In this document: positions 1-6,446 of the stretch, piece by piece | How positions within the stretch are numbered: the stretch's first letter is position 1 | How the letters are laid out: the number at the start of each line of letters is the position of its first letter | Assembly (NCBI GenBank): GCA_047973085.1 | Contig: JBKEBI010000027.1 | Coordinates: 1-7,101, forward strand | Direction: 5' to 3' | DNA: 7,101 nt | Source of the DNA: JBKEDG01 sp047973085 | Lineage (GTDB): Bacteria > Bacillota_I > Bacilli_A > JBKEDG01 | The notes under the pieces: generated by a model | Told to the model about the DNA's origin: nothing | The model's input: only the letters and a program-made list of their open reading frames with translations | Databases searched by the model: none | Program-made: the position numbers and the translations under genes

Positions 1-1
1 T

Positions 2-52
2 AAAGAAAATGGCACAGAGGGTATAGGAAATATTAGTGAAATATGCATATAA
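2..52 (+). CDS. Possible C-terminal end of an upstream gene (partial)
   Basis: One frame is open from the left edge to a TAA at 50-52 and gives 16 residues (KENGTEGIGNISEICI). The other two rightward frames stop at once or within 26 bases. The main support is position: an intrinsic terminator begins 8 nt after this stop. The piece is too short to assign to a family, and it could be chance open sequence. The leftward strand is also open over 1-48, but it lacks a ribosome binding site. Confidence 0.3.
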   Translation, partial: KENGTEGIGNISEICI

Positions 53-59
53 ATATAAC

Positions 60-105
60 AAAAGCATTGGAATTCATCCACATAGGATAAATATCAATGC
101 TTTTT
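60..105 (+). terminator. Long-stem intrinsic terminator, possibly bidirectional
   Basis: The arms AAAAGCATTG (60-69) and CAATGCTTTT (95-104) are perfectly complementary. The 25-nt interior can extend the helix through ATCC/GGAT (with ACATA as the apical loop). A TTTTT run follows on the plus strand. On the minus strand the stem is followed by TTTTGTTATATTT, so it could also end leftward transcripts from the ABC operon, whose last stop is at 231-233. No other clear leftward terminator lies between that stop and this hairpin. Confidence 0.7.
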
Positions 106-117
106 GTCTACAGTCTG

Positions 118-139
118 AACAACCTTTCGGTTGTTTTTT
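118..139 (+). terminator. Intrinsic terminator (rightward)
   Basis: The arms AACAACC (118-124) and GGTTGTT (129-135) pair perfectly around a TTTC loop, and the right arm runs into a T tract at 134-139. This is a classic compact intrinsic terminator. It has no T tract on the minus strand, so it acts rightward only. It lies 13 nt after the previous terminator and probably backs it up. Its T tract overlaps the -35 box of the promoter candidate at 138-166. Confidence 0.75.
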
Positions 140-166
140 GCCAATTAATATAGGGGGGAATATAAT
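138..166 (+). promoter_or_regulatory. Sigma-A-type promoter candidate without an obvious gene
   Basis: TTGCCA (138-143, five of six matches to TTGACA) and a perfect TATAAT (161-166) are separated by exactly 17 bp, the optimal spacing. The predicted start is near 173, which would place the inverted repeat at 173-196 at the very 5' end of the RNA. There is no start codon with a ribosome binding site downstream on this strand, so the transcript would run antisense into the 3' end of the ABC exporter gene. The spacer holds a run of six G (153-158), unusual in this AT-rich DNA. A chance match is possible. Confidence 0.5.
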
Positions 167-172
167 TTATTT

Positions 173-196
173 TTTGTAGTCTTTCTCAACTACAAA
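173..196. repeat. Short inverted repeat (8-bp arms)
   Basis: TTTGTAGT (173-180) and ACTACAAA (189-196) are exact reverse complements around an 8-nt loop. Read rightward, the structure would cap the RNA from the promoter at 138-166. Read leftward, it lies 34 nt past the ABC stop codon but is followed by A-rich sequence, so it does not look like an intrinsic terminator in that direction. Confidence 0.5.
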
Positions 197-213
197 TATA
201 TTATATACTCCTC

Positions 214-235
214 TTGTGCTTATTTTGTGCTTATT
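214..235. repeat. Perfect 11-bp tandem duplication over the ABC stop codon
   Basis: TTGTGCTTATT occurs twice without a gap (214-224 and 225-235). Read leftward, the first-encountered copy includes the TAA stop of the ABC gene (233-231), and the duplication places a second TAA 11 nt further on, in another frame. It may be a replication-slippage product. Confidence 0.6.
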
Positions 236-2150
236 CAAATACAAATTGATTTGTATAAAGTTCTTGATATAATCCTTCTTGATTAACAAGCTCTTTGTGA
301 TTTCCATGTTGTATTATTTCACCGTCTTTAAGAACTAAAATTAAATCTGCATTCAAAATTGTTTTTAAACGATGCGCTATAACAAAACTTGTACGATTCT
401 TAACTACATTATCCATTGCAGCCTGAATTCTTTCCTCAGTAACTGTATCTACATTACTTGTTGCCTCATCAAGAATAAGTAGCATTGGATCAGTAAGAAT
501 AGTTCTTGCAATTGAAATTAATTGCTTTTGCCCAGTACTCAGTACACTACTTTGTTCATTTACAAGTGTATCATACCCATCTTTCAATGTCATAATATAA
601 TCGTGAATATTAGCAAGCTTTGCAACATTTATCACATCATCTAGTGTAGCACCTGGCTTTCCATACGCAATATTTTCAAATAGAGTTCCGCTAAATAATA
701 CACTATCTTGTAAAACAATCCCAACATTTTTTCTTAATGAACCTACATCAATATTATTAATATCAATATCATCATAATAAATCATGTCATCTTCTACATT
801 ATAAAATCTATTAAGTAAATTCATAATTGTTGTTTTTCCACTACCTGTTGGTCCAACAAGAGCAACCATACGATTAGCATACACTTCAATATCAACATTC
901 TTTAATACATCGTTGCCTTCCTCATATCCAAAAGTAAGGTTTTTAAGTGTTAGAGAATTTTTTATTGGTTCTAAAGTTTTCGCATCTTCACTTGAAACTA
1001 CATCTTCTGTTTCTTCAAGTATTTCACCTACACGTTCTGCACCACTCACTGCTAATTGTACAACGCTATATTGTGCTGCAATTTGCTGAAATGGTTGAAA
1101 AAATGACTGTGCAAATTGAATAAACGTTACTAACATACCTACCTGAATAACCCCATTAATAGCCATTCTACTACCAAATAGTATAATTAAAGCTATTGAT
1201 AATAGCCTAAATCCATTAATTGTCGGAGCAAGCATTCCAGAGAATGTCTGTCCTAGAATTGATGTATTACGATACGCATCATTAAATGGCTCAAAATCTT
1301 TGATTACTTCTTCTTCTAATCCATTTGTTATAATAATTCTTTGTCCAGCTATTTTTTCATCAATATAACCATTTAGTTCTCCAAGCTTCTTCTGCTGCAC
1401 ACTAACATATTTTCTTGCTTGTCTAACAATTAGAAGCATGATAACTACAAGTACTAACCCTAACCCTATAATTATCATTCCTAAATTAAACTGCTCTTTT
1501 AACATTTTATAAGTTACCGCAACAAGTAAGAATACAGATGATAAAAGCTGTACCCCCGCTTGATTAATCATATTAGAAACATTATCTATATCGTTTGTAA
1601 ATCTACTTAAAACATCTCCATCATTACTACTGTCAAAAAACTTTATTGCAAGATTTTGAAGCTTTGTAAATAATTCGCCTCTCATATATTTGCTAGCAAT
1701 AGTACTAACATACACCATTGATAAGCTGAATACTAAAAATGATATAGCTGTTCCCACCGTGTTTATTATAAACAACCTTAAAGTTTCATGAAATTGTTCT
1801 TCATAGTCTTTTACATCCCCAAAAAATAATTCTTTTACTGTTAAACCTGTTTGATCTTCAATTTCATCTAAATCCATATCTGGTTGAGCATTGGCAAGAA
1901 CTTCTTTTAGCTCGTCATTATTCAAATCTTTTAAGTAACTTGCTTCCTCACTACTAGCAAAATCATTCTCCTCACGAATTTGATTTACTAAACTATAGTT
2001 AGAAAGCGCAGTAATTGAATTTCCCAGCTTTACAGGCATCTCTACACTAAAATATGTCGCAGAAATAACAAAGACTAAAGCAATAATTAAAGATAGCGTT
2101 TGTCCAACTGTTTTATGTAAATAATTAAATATATAACCTACACCTTTCAT
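231..2150 (-). CDS. Heterodimeric ABC exporter subunit, canonical NBD (BmrD/LmrD-like)
   Basis: This 639-residue half-transporter has an N-terminal membrane domain (about six segments, near 15-37, 124-150, 196-214, 222-242, 312-330 and 333-351) and a C-terminal ATPase domain from about 399. It carries Walker A GPTGSGKT (433-440), Q-loop Q481, signature LSTGQ (537-541, off consensus), Walker B LLILDE with catalytic E562, and H-loop H593. With the adjacent subunit it would form an inner-membrane efflux pump; multidrug or peptide export is known for the BmrCD/LmrCD family, but the substrate cannot be read from sequence. The start at 2150 is chosen because AAGGGAG lies 9 nt upstream; a 19-residue-longer reading would overlap the preceding gene. 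An acidic, cysteine-free insertion of about 85 residues (roughly 38-122) lies between the first two membrane segments. This subunit supplies the working Walker B and H-loop; its partner supplies a normal signature. Confidence 0.93.
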   Translation of the reverse strand: MKGVGYIFNYLHKTVGQTLSLIIALVFVISATYFSVEMPVKLGNSITALSNYSLVNQIREENDFASSEEASYLKDLNNDELKEVLANAQPDMDLDEIEDQTGLTVKELFFGDVKDYEEQFHETLRLFIINTVGTAISFLVFSLSMVYVSTIASKYMRGELFTKLQNLAIKFFDSSNDGDVLSRFTNDIDNVSNMINQAGVQLLSSVFLLVAVTYKMLKEQFNLGMIIIGLGLVLVVIMLLIVRQARKYVSVQQKKLGELNGYIDEKIAGQRIIITNGLEEEVIKDFEPFNDAYRNTSILGQTFSGMLAPTINGFRLLSIALIILFGSRMAINGVIQVGMLVTFIQFAQSFFQPFQQIAAQYSVVQLAVSGAERVGEILEETEDVVSSEDAKTLEPIKNSLTLKNLTFGYEEGNDVLKNVDIEVYANRMVALVGPTGSGKTTIMNLLNRFYNVEDDMIYYDDIDINNIDVGSLRKNVGIVLQDSVLFSGTLFENIAYGKPGATLDDVINVAKLANIHDYIMTLKDGYDTLVNEQSSVLSTGQKQLISIARTILTDPMLLILDEATSNVDTVTEERIQAAMDNVVKNRTSFVIAHRLKTILNADLILVLKDGEIIQHGNHKELVNQEGLYQELYTNQFVFE

Positions 2151-2151
2151 A

Positions 2152-3879
2152 CTACTGCACTCCCTTCTGTGACATATAAATTTCTTTATATGCCTCACTT
2201 TTTTCAATTAATTCTTTGTGAGTACCAATAGCATCAACTCTACCTTCATCAAGAACAATAATTTTATCAGCATGTACTATTGAAGAAATTTTTTGACTAA
2301 TAATAAACTTTGTCGTATTAGTAAACTCTTCTTCTAACCCTTCTTTAACAAGCTTTTCGCTTCTTGCATCAAGTGCACTAGTAGAATCATCTAAAATTAA
2401 AATACTTGGCTCTTTAACAAGCCCTCGAGCAATACTAATTCTTTGCTTTTGACCACCACTAAAGTTACTTCCACGCTGATACACTTCAGAATTAAATCCT
2501 AATTCTTTTTTTAAAATAAATTCTTCTGCTTGTGCAATCATTGCACTTCTTGCAACCTCATTTTCACTTGCATCAAGTTTACCGTCTAGAATATTTGTTT
2601 TAATTGTACCAGAAAATAAATATGGTTTTTGAAGAACTACTGAAATTTCACTTCTAATTCTTGCCTTCTTTATATCATTTAAATTAACTCCCCCAATTAA
2701 GATTTCTCCTTCTTGAGGTGCATATAAACGAGATAATACATTTACAAGAGTAGACTTTCCACTACCAGTTGCTCCAACTATACCTATCATTTCACCTTTT
2801 TTAACACTAAAACTAATGTTATGAAGAGAATGATTATCATCTCCTTCATATTTAAATGATACATTTTTAAACTCAATGTCATTATATAAACTAATATCAA
2901 CTTTATCAGTAAAAACTTCTTCTATTTCATAATTTAATAACTCATTAATACGTGAAAAACTTGCTGCAGCTCGCGATACCATCATCATCAAGAATCCACT
3001 CATTGTAAGAGTAAAGAAGATCATTGTCATATAATTTATATATGATACAAGGTCACCTAATGCTCCAATATCACCAACTACCTTATCACTTGCAAAATAA
3101 ATTGCTACTACAACAGACATCATTCCTACAAAATTAAAAAACGGCATAATAATTGAAAAATTTCTCCCAATCTTCATATTGATTCTAGATAGAATATCTA
3201 CATCCTTGTCAAACTTTTCAATTTCTAACTTTTCTTGTACAAAAGATTTTACTACTCTTGCTCCTAAAAAATTATCCTTAACCCTAGCATTAATTTTATC
3301 TAAAGAAGACTGATATTTTTTGAAAAGTGGAAAAGTAAACTTGTTTACAATGCCTAAAATTACCATTACAAATAGCACTTCTACAATAATAATCCACCAA
3401 AGCTCTGGAAAAATCATCAATGCTAAAATAAATGATCCAATAAACACTAGTGGCAAGCTTATTAACTGTAGTAACCCTATAAACAACGCATTTTGAACTT
3501 GATTCACATCGTTTGTCATTCTTACTACTAGATTTGATCCTTTAAATTTCTCAATGTCAGAAAAAGCAAATGATTGAATTTTTTTAAACATATCTTTTCT
3601 AATGTCTGATCCAACACTTTGAGATACCCTAGCTGCAATAATAGCATTAGCAATAGCAGCTATTAGACCAATAATTGCCATTATTACAAGTATTGTTCCA
3701 TATTTATCTACAACATCCATATCAGGCGATAAAATACCCTGTTCATTAACGTTTTGAACTCCTTCTGATAATACTTTTGACAACAGCTTTGGCTGAAGCA
3801 ACATCATTACAACATTTATTGCAATCATCACTATTGCTAAAAGTAAAAACTTTTTATACTTTAAAATATACTCTTTCAT
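2152..3879 (-). CDS. Heterodimeric ABC exporter subunit, degenerate NBD (BmrC/LmrC-like)
   Basis: This 575-residue half-transporter has about six membrane segments in residues 9-300 and an ATPase domain from about 334. It shows Walker A GATGSGKS (369-376), Q-loop Q417 and a good signature FSGGQ (473-477). The catalytic glutamate position after Walker B is aspartate (ILILDD, D498), and the switch histidine is glutamine (SQK, Q529). These two changes mark the degenerate subunit of heterodimeric exporters such as BmrC, LmrC and TM287. Its Walker motifs would pair with the partner's LSTGQ to form the weak ATP site, while its FSGGQ completes the active site on the partner. The start at 3879 has AAGGAGG 6 nt upstream; other in-frame start codons lie upstream, but an ATG 6 nt earlier would sit directly on that site. 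It is the first gene of the leftward operon and ends one base before the second gene. Substrate unknown. Confidence 0.93.
   Translation of the reverse strand: MKEYILKYKKFLLLAIVMIAINVVMMLLQPKLLSKVLSEGVQNVNEQGILSPDMDVVDKYGTILVIMAIIGLIAAIANAIIAARVSQSVGSDIRKDMFKKIQSFAFSDIEKFKGSNLVVRMTNDVNQVQNALFIGLLQLISLPLVFIGSFILALMIFPELWWIIIVEVLFVMVILGIVNKFTFPLFKKYQSSLDKINARVKDNFLGARVVKSFVQEKLEIEKFDKDVDILSRINMKIGRNFSIIMPFFNFVGMMSVVVAIYFASDKVVGDIGALGDLVSYINYMTMIFFTLTMSGFLMMMVSRAAASFSRINELLNYEIEEVFTDKVDISLYNDIEFKNVSFKYEGDDNHSLHNISFSVKKGEMIGIVGATGSGKSTLVNVLSRLYAPQEGEILIGGVNLNDIKKARIRSEISVVLQKPYLFSGTIKTNILDGKLDASENEVARSAMIAQAEEFILKKELGFNSEVYQRGSNFSGGQKQRISIARGLVKEPSILILDDSTSALDARSEKLVKEGLEEEFTNTTKFIISQKISSIVHADKIIVLDEGRVDAIGTHKELIEKSEAYKEIYMSQKGVQ
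2160..2166 (-). promoter_or_regulatory. Ribosome binding site of the distal ABC gene
   Basis: AAGGGAG on the minus strand lies 9 nt before ATG at 2150-2148 and inside the last codons of the preceding gene, whose TAG is at 2154-2152. The one-base gap suggests translational coupling, which would help equal production of the two half-transporters. It fixes the start at 2150. Confidence 0.75.
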
Positions 3880-3885
3880 AAACAT

Positions 3886-3892
3886 CCTCCTT
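3886..3892 (-). promoter_or_regulatory. Ribosome binding site of the proximal ABC gene
   Basis: A full AAGGAGG on the minus strand ends 6 nt before ATG 3879-3877. The spacing decides the start in favour of this ATG over the ATG at 3885, which would touch the site. Confidence 0.8.
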
Positions 3893-3915
3893 CTAATATT
3901 ATAGCACAATTATAT

Positions 3916-3924
3916 ATTATAACA
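3916..3924 (-). promoter_or_regulatory. Extended -10 promoter candidate for the ABC operon
   Basis: On the minus strand TGTTATAAT combines a perfect TATAAT (3921-3916) with an upstream TG extended -10 element. No good -35 box is found at 17 bp; GTAACA at 3946-3941 is a partial match but sits 19 bp away, so the extended -10 would carry much of the recognition. A second TATAAT (3903-3898) lies 18 bp downstream without a -35 box and could be an alternative. The leader to ATG 3879 would be about 30 nt, too short for a leader peptide of the kind known to control bmrCD. Confidence 0.55.
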
Positions 3925-3928
3925 TATT

Positions 3929-3953
3929 AAAAAATGCATGTGTTACATTTTTT
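3929..3953. repeat. Inverted repeat upstream of the ABC promoter
   Basis: AAAAAATG (3929-3936) and CATTTTTT (3946-3953) are exact reverse complements with a 9-nt centre, and a smaller ATGT-N3-ACAT lies within (3938-3948). It overlaps where a -35 box would be for the leftward promoter, so a regulator could bind there. The outer bases are simple A and T runs, which lowers its significance. It could also act as a weak rightward terminator-like hairpin. Confidence 0.35.
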
Positions 3954-4002
3954 TTATTTTGTAAACTTATACGTCTTCATTGAATAATTATTACTGTTTC
4001 TC

Positions 4003-4031
4003 TTGTATTTATGTATAACATATGATACAGT
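4003..4031 (+). promoter_or_regulatory. Promoter candidate for the sensor-pump operon
   Basis: TTGTAT (4003-4008) and TACAGT (4026-4031) are 17 bp apart. The -10 is preceded by TG plus one base, making an extended -10. The predicted start, near 4038, falls inside the operator at 4035-4056, as expected for a repressor-controlled promoter. TATAAC at 4014-4019 is an alternative -10 but lacks a matching -35. Confidence 0.5.
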
Positions 4032-4034
4032 ATA

Positions 4035-4056
4035 CATATGAATAATGATTCATATG
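4035..4056. promoter_or_regulatory. ArsR/CzrA-type metal-responsive operator
   Basis: The perfect inverted repeat CATATGAAT-N4-ATTCATATG (arms 4035-4043 and 4048-4056) contains ATATGAA-N6-TTCATAT, the core recognised by SmtB/CzrA-type repressors (known sites follow ATATGAAC...GTTCATAT). It lies between the predicted -10 box and the ribosome binding site of the repressor gene itself, which implies autoregulation of the sensor-pump operon. A further CATATG at 4019-4024 is exactly 16 bp upstream of the left arm's CATATG, and the arms' own CATATG copies are also 16 bp apart. Confidence 0.85.
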
Positions 4057-4062
4057 AGGAGG
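4057..4062 (+). promoter_or_regulatory. Ribosome binding site of the metal sensor gene
   Basis: A perfect AGGAGG directly abuts the operator and sits 5 nt before ATG 4068. This rules against the in-frame ATG at 4038, which has no such site and lies within the operator at about the predicted transcription start. Confidence 0.85.
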
Positions 4063-4067
4063 AAGTT

Positions 4068-4361
4068 ATGATACAAATATTAGATGAACAAATTTATGAA
4101 TTAAGTAGTTTTTACAAAATATTTGGTGATCCTACACGTCTAAAAATTTTAATAGAATTAGTTGAAAGTGAAAAAACTGTTTCAACATTAGTTGAAAATC
4201 TAGGTATGAGTCAATCTGTAATTAGCCATCAACTAAAAGTACTCAGAGATCATCGTATTGTAAAAAATGAACGAAAGGATAAATATGTAATATACTCACT
4301 TGATGATAATCACGTATTATCTACATTAACACAGGGTATTGAGCATATTATGCACGGGTAA
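4068..4361 (+). CDS. ArsR/SmtB-family zinc-type metal-sensing repressor (CzrA-like)
   Basis: This 97-residue winged-helix repressor is typical in length for CzrA. The recognition helix region is about 38-66 (SQSVISHQLKVLRDH), followed by the beta wing (about 67-78, KYVIYSL). Near the C-terminus the complete alpha5 metal site D-x-H-x10-H-x2-H is present as D80, H82, H93 and H96, the ligand set of the Zn(II)/Co(II) sensor CzrA and close to SmtB. The protein has no cysteine, so it lacks the alpha3N (CadC-type ELCVCD) thiolate site used for Cd and Pb. The family represses when apo and releases DNA on metal binding; the operator just upstream implies control of its own gene and of the pump 4 nt downstream. 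I infer zinc as the main signal. The family and site are secure; the cognate metal is less so. Confidence 0.93.
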   Translation: MIQILDEQIYELSSFYKIFGDPTRLKILIELVESEKTVSTLVENLGMSQSVISHQLKVLRDHRIVKNERKDKYVIYSLDDNHVLSTLTQGIEHIMHG

Positions 4362-4365
4362 TTTT

Positions 4366-6423
4366 ATGAAAATAATTAAAATAAAAGTTAAAGGGTTAAG
4401 TTGTAATTCTTGTGCTTTAAAGATTGAAGATAAACTTAATAAACAAACATATATTGAAAAAGCAGTTGTTAATTATATTGATCAGTCAATAAAGATAACT
4501 TACACAAATATTGATAAAAAAGAGCTTTTAATAAACATTAAAAAAATTATAAGAAGTATAGAAAATAATGTAGAAGTATATGCAGATGAAAAACAAATTG
4601 AGCCTACAAAAAAAATTAACTTTAAACTCATTAGATTAATAACTGGAATCATTTTCATACTAATTATGTTTACTTTTGACTTTGAAACAGAAATATACTT
4701 AAAAGTTATTACTTTCATTATATTTGGTTATGATGTAATATATAAAGCGCTCAAAAAAATATTTACAAAAGATATTTTTAATGAAAACTTTTTAATGAGC
4801 TTTGCCACAATCAGTGCTTTTGCAATAGGCGAAGTTAACGAGGCAATAGGTGTAATGCTTTTTTATCAAATTGGAGAATTCTTTCAAGATTTAGCAGTAG
4901 ATAATTCAAAAAAATCTATTGAAAATTTAATGGATATTTCTATTGAAACTGCCAATCTATATAAAGATAATAAAGTTACTGCAATTGATGCAAAAGATAT
5001 ACAAATCAATGATATTCTTCTGGTAAAGGCAGGGGAAAAAATACCAATAGACGGAGTTATAGTTGAAGGTAGTACAAGGCTTGATACAAGTTCTTTAACT
5101 GGGGAAAGTTTTCCCACTTCTGTAAAAGAAAATGATTCTGTACTTAGTGGAGTAATCAATTTAAATGAGGTAATTAAAGTAAAAGCTACAACTACATATG
5201 ATGATTCTACTGTTGCTAAAATTATTGAACTTGTAAAAGATTCGGCAGCTCACAAAGGAGAAACCGAAAAATTTATTACAAAATTTTCTAAAATATATAC
5301 TCCTATTGTACTATTTTTAGCTTTTCTACTTGTTCTAATTCCTACTCTAATTAATCCAGATAACTTTAATATATGGTTTGAAAGAAGTTTAATTTTCCTT
5401 GTTGTTTCGTGTCCATGTGCTTTAGTTGCTTCAATTCCTCTAACGTTCTTTAGTGGGCTGGGACATGCTTCAAAACATGGAATTTTAGTAAAGGGAAGTA
5501 ATTATTTACAGGCAGTTACTAAAACCTCAAAAATTGTATTTGATAAAACTGGTACAATTACTAAAGGAGTTTTTACAGTTTCAGAATTTAATACAACCAT
5601 TGATGAAAAAGATTTTTTAAATATTGTTTATAACACTGAAAAATACTCAAATCACCCTATTGCAACTTCTGTCATTGAATATATAAAATTAAATTATACT
5701 GTTGAAGATGAAGATTATAAAGTAGAAGAAATAGCTGGTAAGGGTCTTCGTGCTACAAATAATGAACATCAAGTGTATCTTGGTAATATTGCTTTACTTA
5801 ATGATGTAGATGTCAATTATCCTGAAGTAACTTCACATGGTAGTTGTATATATGTTGTAGTCGACAAAGTATATGTAGGTTATATAACAGTTTCAGATCA
5901 AATTAAAGATGAAGCACAGAAGGCAATTCATAAATTAAAGTCTGAAGCTATTGAGACAATTATGTTAACTGGTGACAAAGATTTAGAAGCTACATATGTT
6001 GCAAATAAAGTTGGTATTGATAAAGTATATAGTAGCTTACTCCCTCATAATAAGGTTGAGAAGATGAATGAACTTTGTGAGACAAATGAAAACATTACGA
6101 TATTTGTAGGTGATGGGATCAACGATGCGCCTGTTCTTAAGCGAAGTGATATTGGAATTGCTATGGGAGCAATCGGTAGTGATGCTGCTATTGAAGCAAG
6201 TGATATTGTAATAATGAATGATAATTTAAATAGCATTAATAACCTGCTATCAATTGCTAAAAATACTGTAAATATTGCAAAGCAAAATATATTCCTAGCT
6301 CTTTTTATTAAAACAATAGTCCTTATTTTAGGTGCAGCTGGTCTTGCTTCAATGTGGCTTGCTATTTTTGCAGATGTCGGTGTAACCCTTATTGCAATAC
6401 TTAATGCAAGTAGAAAGAAATAA
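4366..6423 (+). CDS. cadA: P1B-type heavy-metal exporting ATPase (CadA/ZntA family)
   Basis: This 685-residue membrane pump exports soft divalent metals (Zn, Cd, Pb) from the cytoplasm using ATP. It has one N-terminal HMA domain (1-72) with GLSCNSC (C13, C16). Membrane segments start near 88. The actuator loop carries TGES (245-248), the metal-site motif CPC is at 349-351, and DKTGT has phosphorylated D393. SNHP provides H430-P431, TGD is at 535-537 and the hinge GDGINDAP is at 582-589. The last two segments hold N641, K649 and D670-x-G672, the set that defines the Zn/Cd/Pb subgroup (P1B-2) rather than copper pumps, which use other residues. ATG 4366 is chosen because it immediately precedes the HMA domain; a TTG at 4339 would overlap the sensor gene. 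The ribosome binding site is poor (GGGT), so translation is probably coupled to the sensor gene 4 nt upstream. The cadA symbol reflects family; zinc export is more likely given the sensor. Confidence 0.95.
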   Translation: MKIIKIKVKGLSCNSCALKIEDKLNKQTYIEKAVVNYIDQSIKITYTNIDKKELLINIKKIIRSIENNVEVYADEKQIEPTKKINFKLIRLITGIIFILIMFTFDFETEIYLKVITFIIFGYDVIYKALKKIFTKDIFNENFLMSFATISAFAIGEVNEAIGVMLFYQIGEFFQDLAVDNSKKSIENLMDISIETANLYKDNKVTAIDAKDIQINDILLVKAGEKIPIDGVIVEGSTRLDTSSLTGESFPTSVKENDSVLSGVINLNEVIKVKATTTYDDSTVAKIIELVKDSAAHKGETEKFITKFSKIYTPIVLFLAFLLVLIPTLINPDNFNIWFERSLIFLVVSCPCALVASIPLTFFSGLGHASKHGILVKGSNYLQAVTKTSKIVFDKTGTITKGVFTVSEFNTTIDEKDFLNIVYNTEKYSNHPIATSVIEYIKLNYTVEDEDYKVEEIAGKGLRATNNEHQVYLGNIALLNDVDVNYPEVTSHGSCIYVVVDKVYVGYITVSDQIKDEAQKAIHKLKSEAIETIMLTGDKDLEATYVANKVGIDKVYSSLLPHNKVEKMNELCETNENITIFVGDGINDAPVLKRSDIGIAMGAIGSDAAIEASDIVIMNDNLNSINNLLSIAKNTVNIAKQNIFLALFIKTIVLILGAAGLASMWLAIFADVGVTLIAILNASRKK

Positions 6424-6426
6424 TAT

Positions 6427-6446
6427 TTTTTATATTAATATAAAAA
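6427..6446. repeat. AT-only 20-bp perfect palindrome
   Basis: TTTTTATATT (6427-6436) is followed directly by its reverse complement AATATAAAAA. It starts 3 nt after the pump stop codon and its right end overlaps the start of the terminator stem. It has no loop and contains no G or C, so it may only be part of the U-rich tail for leftward transcripts. Confidence 0.45.

Noticed and set aside
1..48. Leftward open frame from ATG 48 to the left edge
   Set aside because: It has only 16 codons and no ribosome binding site, and a rightward terminator sits immediately beside it; chance open frames are common in AT-rich DNA.
239..256. Inverted repeat ATACAAAT-TG-ATTTGTAT near the ABC gene end
   Set aside because: It falls in coding sequence, has a 2-nt centre that would form a poor hairpin, and has no T tract on either side; it is likely chance in AT-rich codons.
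4038..4067. Ten-residue N-terminal extension of the metal sensor from ATG 4038
   Set aside because: That ATG lies inside the operator at about the predicted transcription start and has no ribosome binding site, while ATG 4068 has AGGAGG at 5 nt.
4500..4718. Leftward open frame of 72 codons inside the metal pump gene
   Set aside because: It lies wholly within the HMA and first membrane region of the pump on the opposite strand. Its low-complexity composition mirrors the pump codons, and it has no supporting ribosome binding site or context.
4884..5159. Leftward open frame of 91 codons inside the metal pump gene
   Set aside because: It is a shadow of the actuator-domain coding sequence (it covers the TGES region) and shows no recognisable domain.
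6045..6236. Leftward open frame of 63 codons inside the metal pump gene
   Set aside because: It is antisense to the conserved GDGINDAP region of a clearly real gene.
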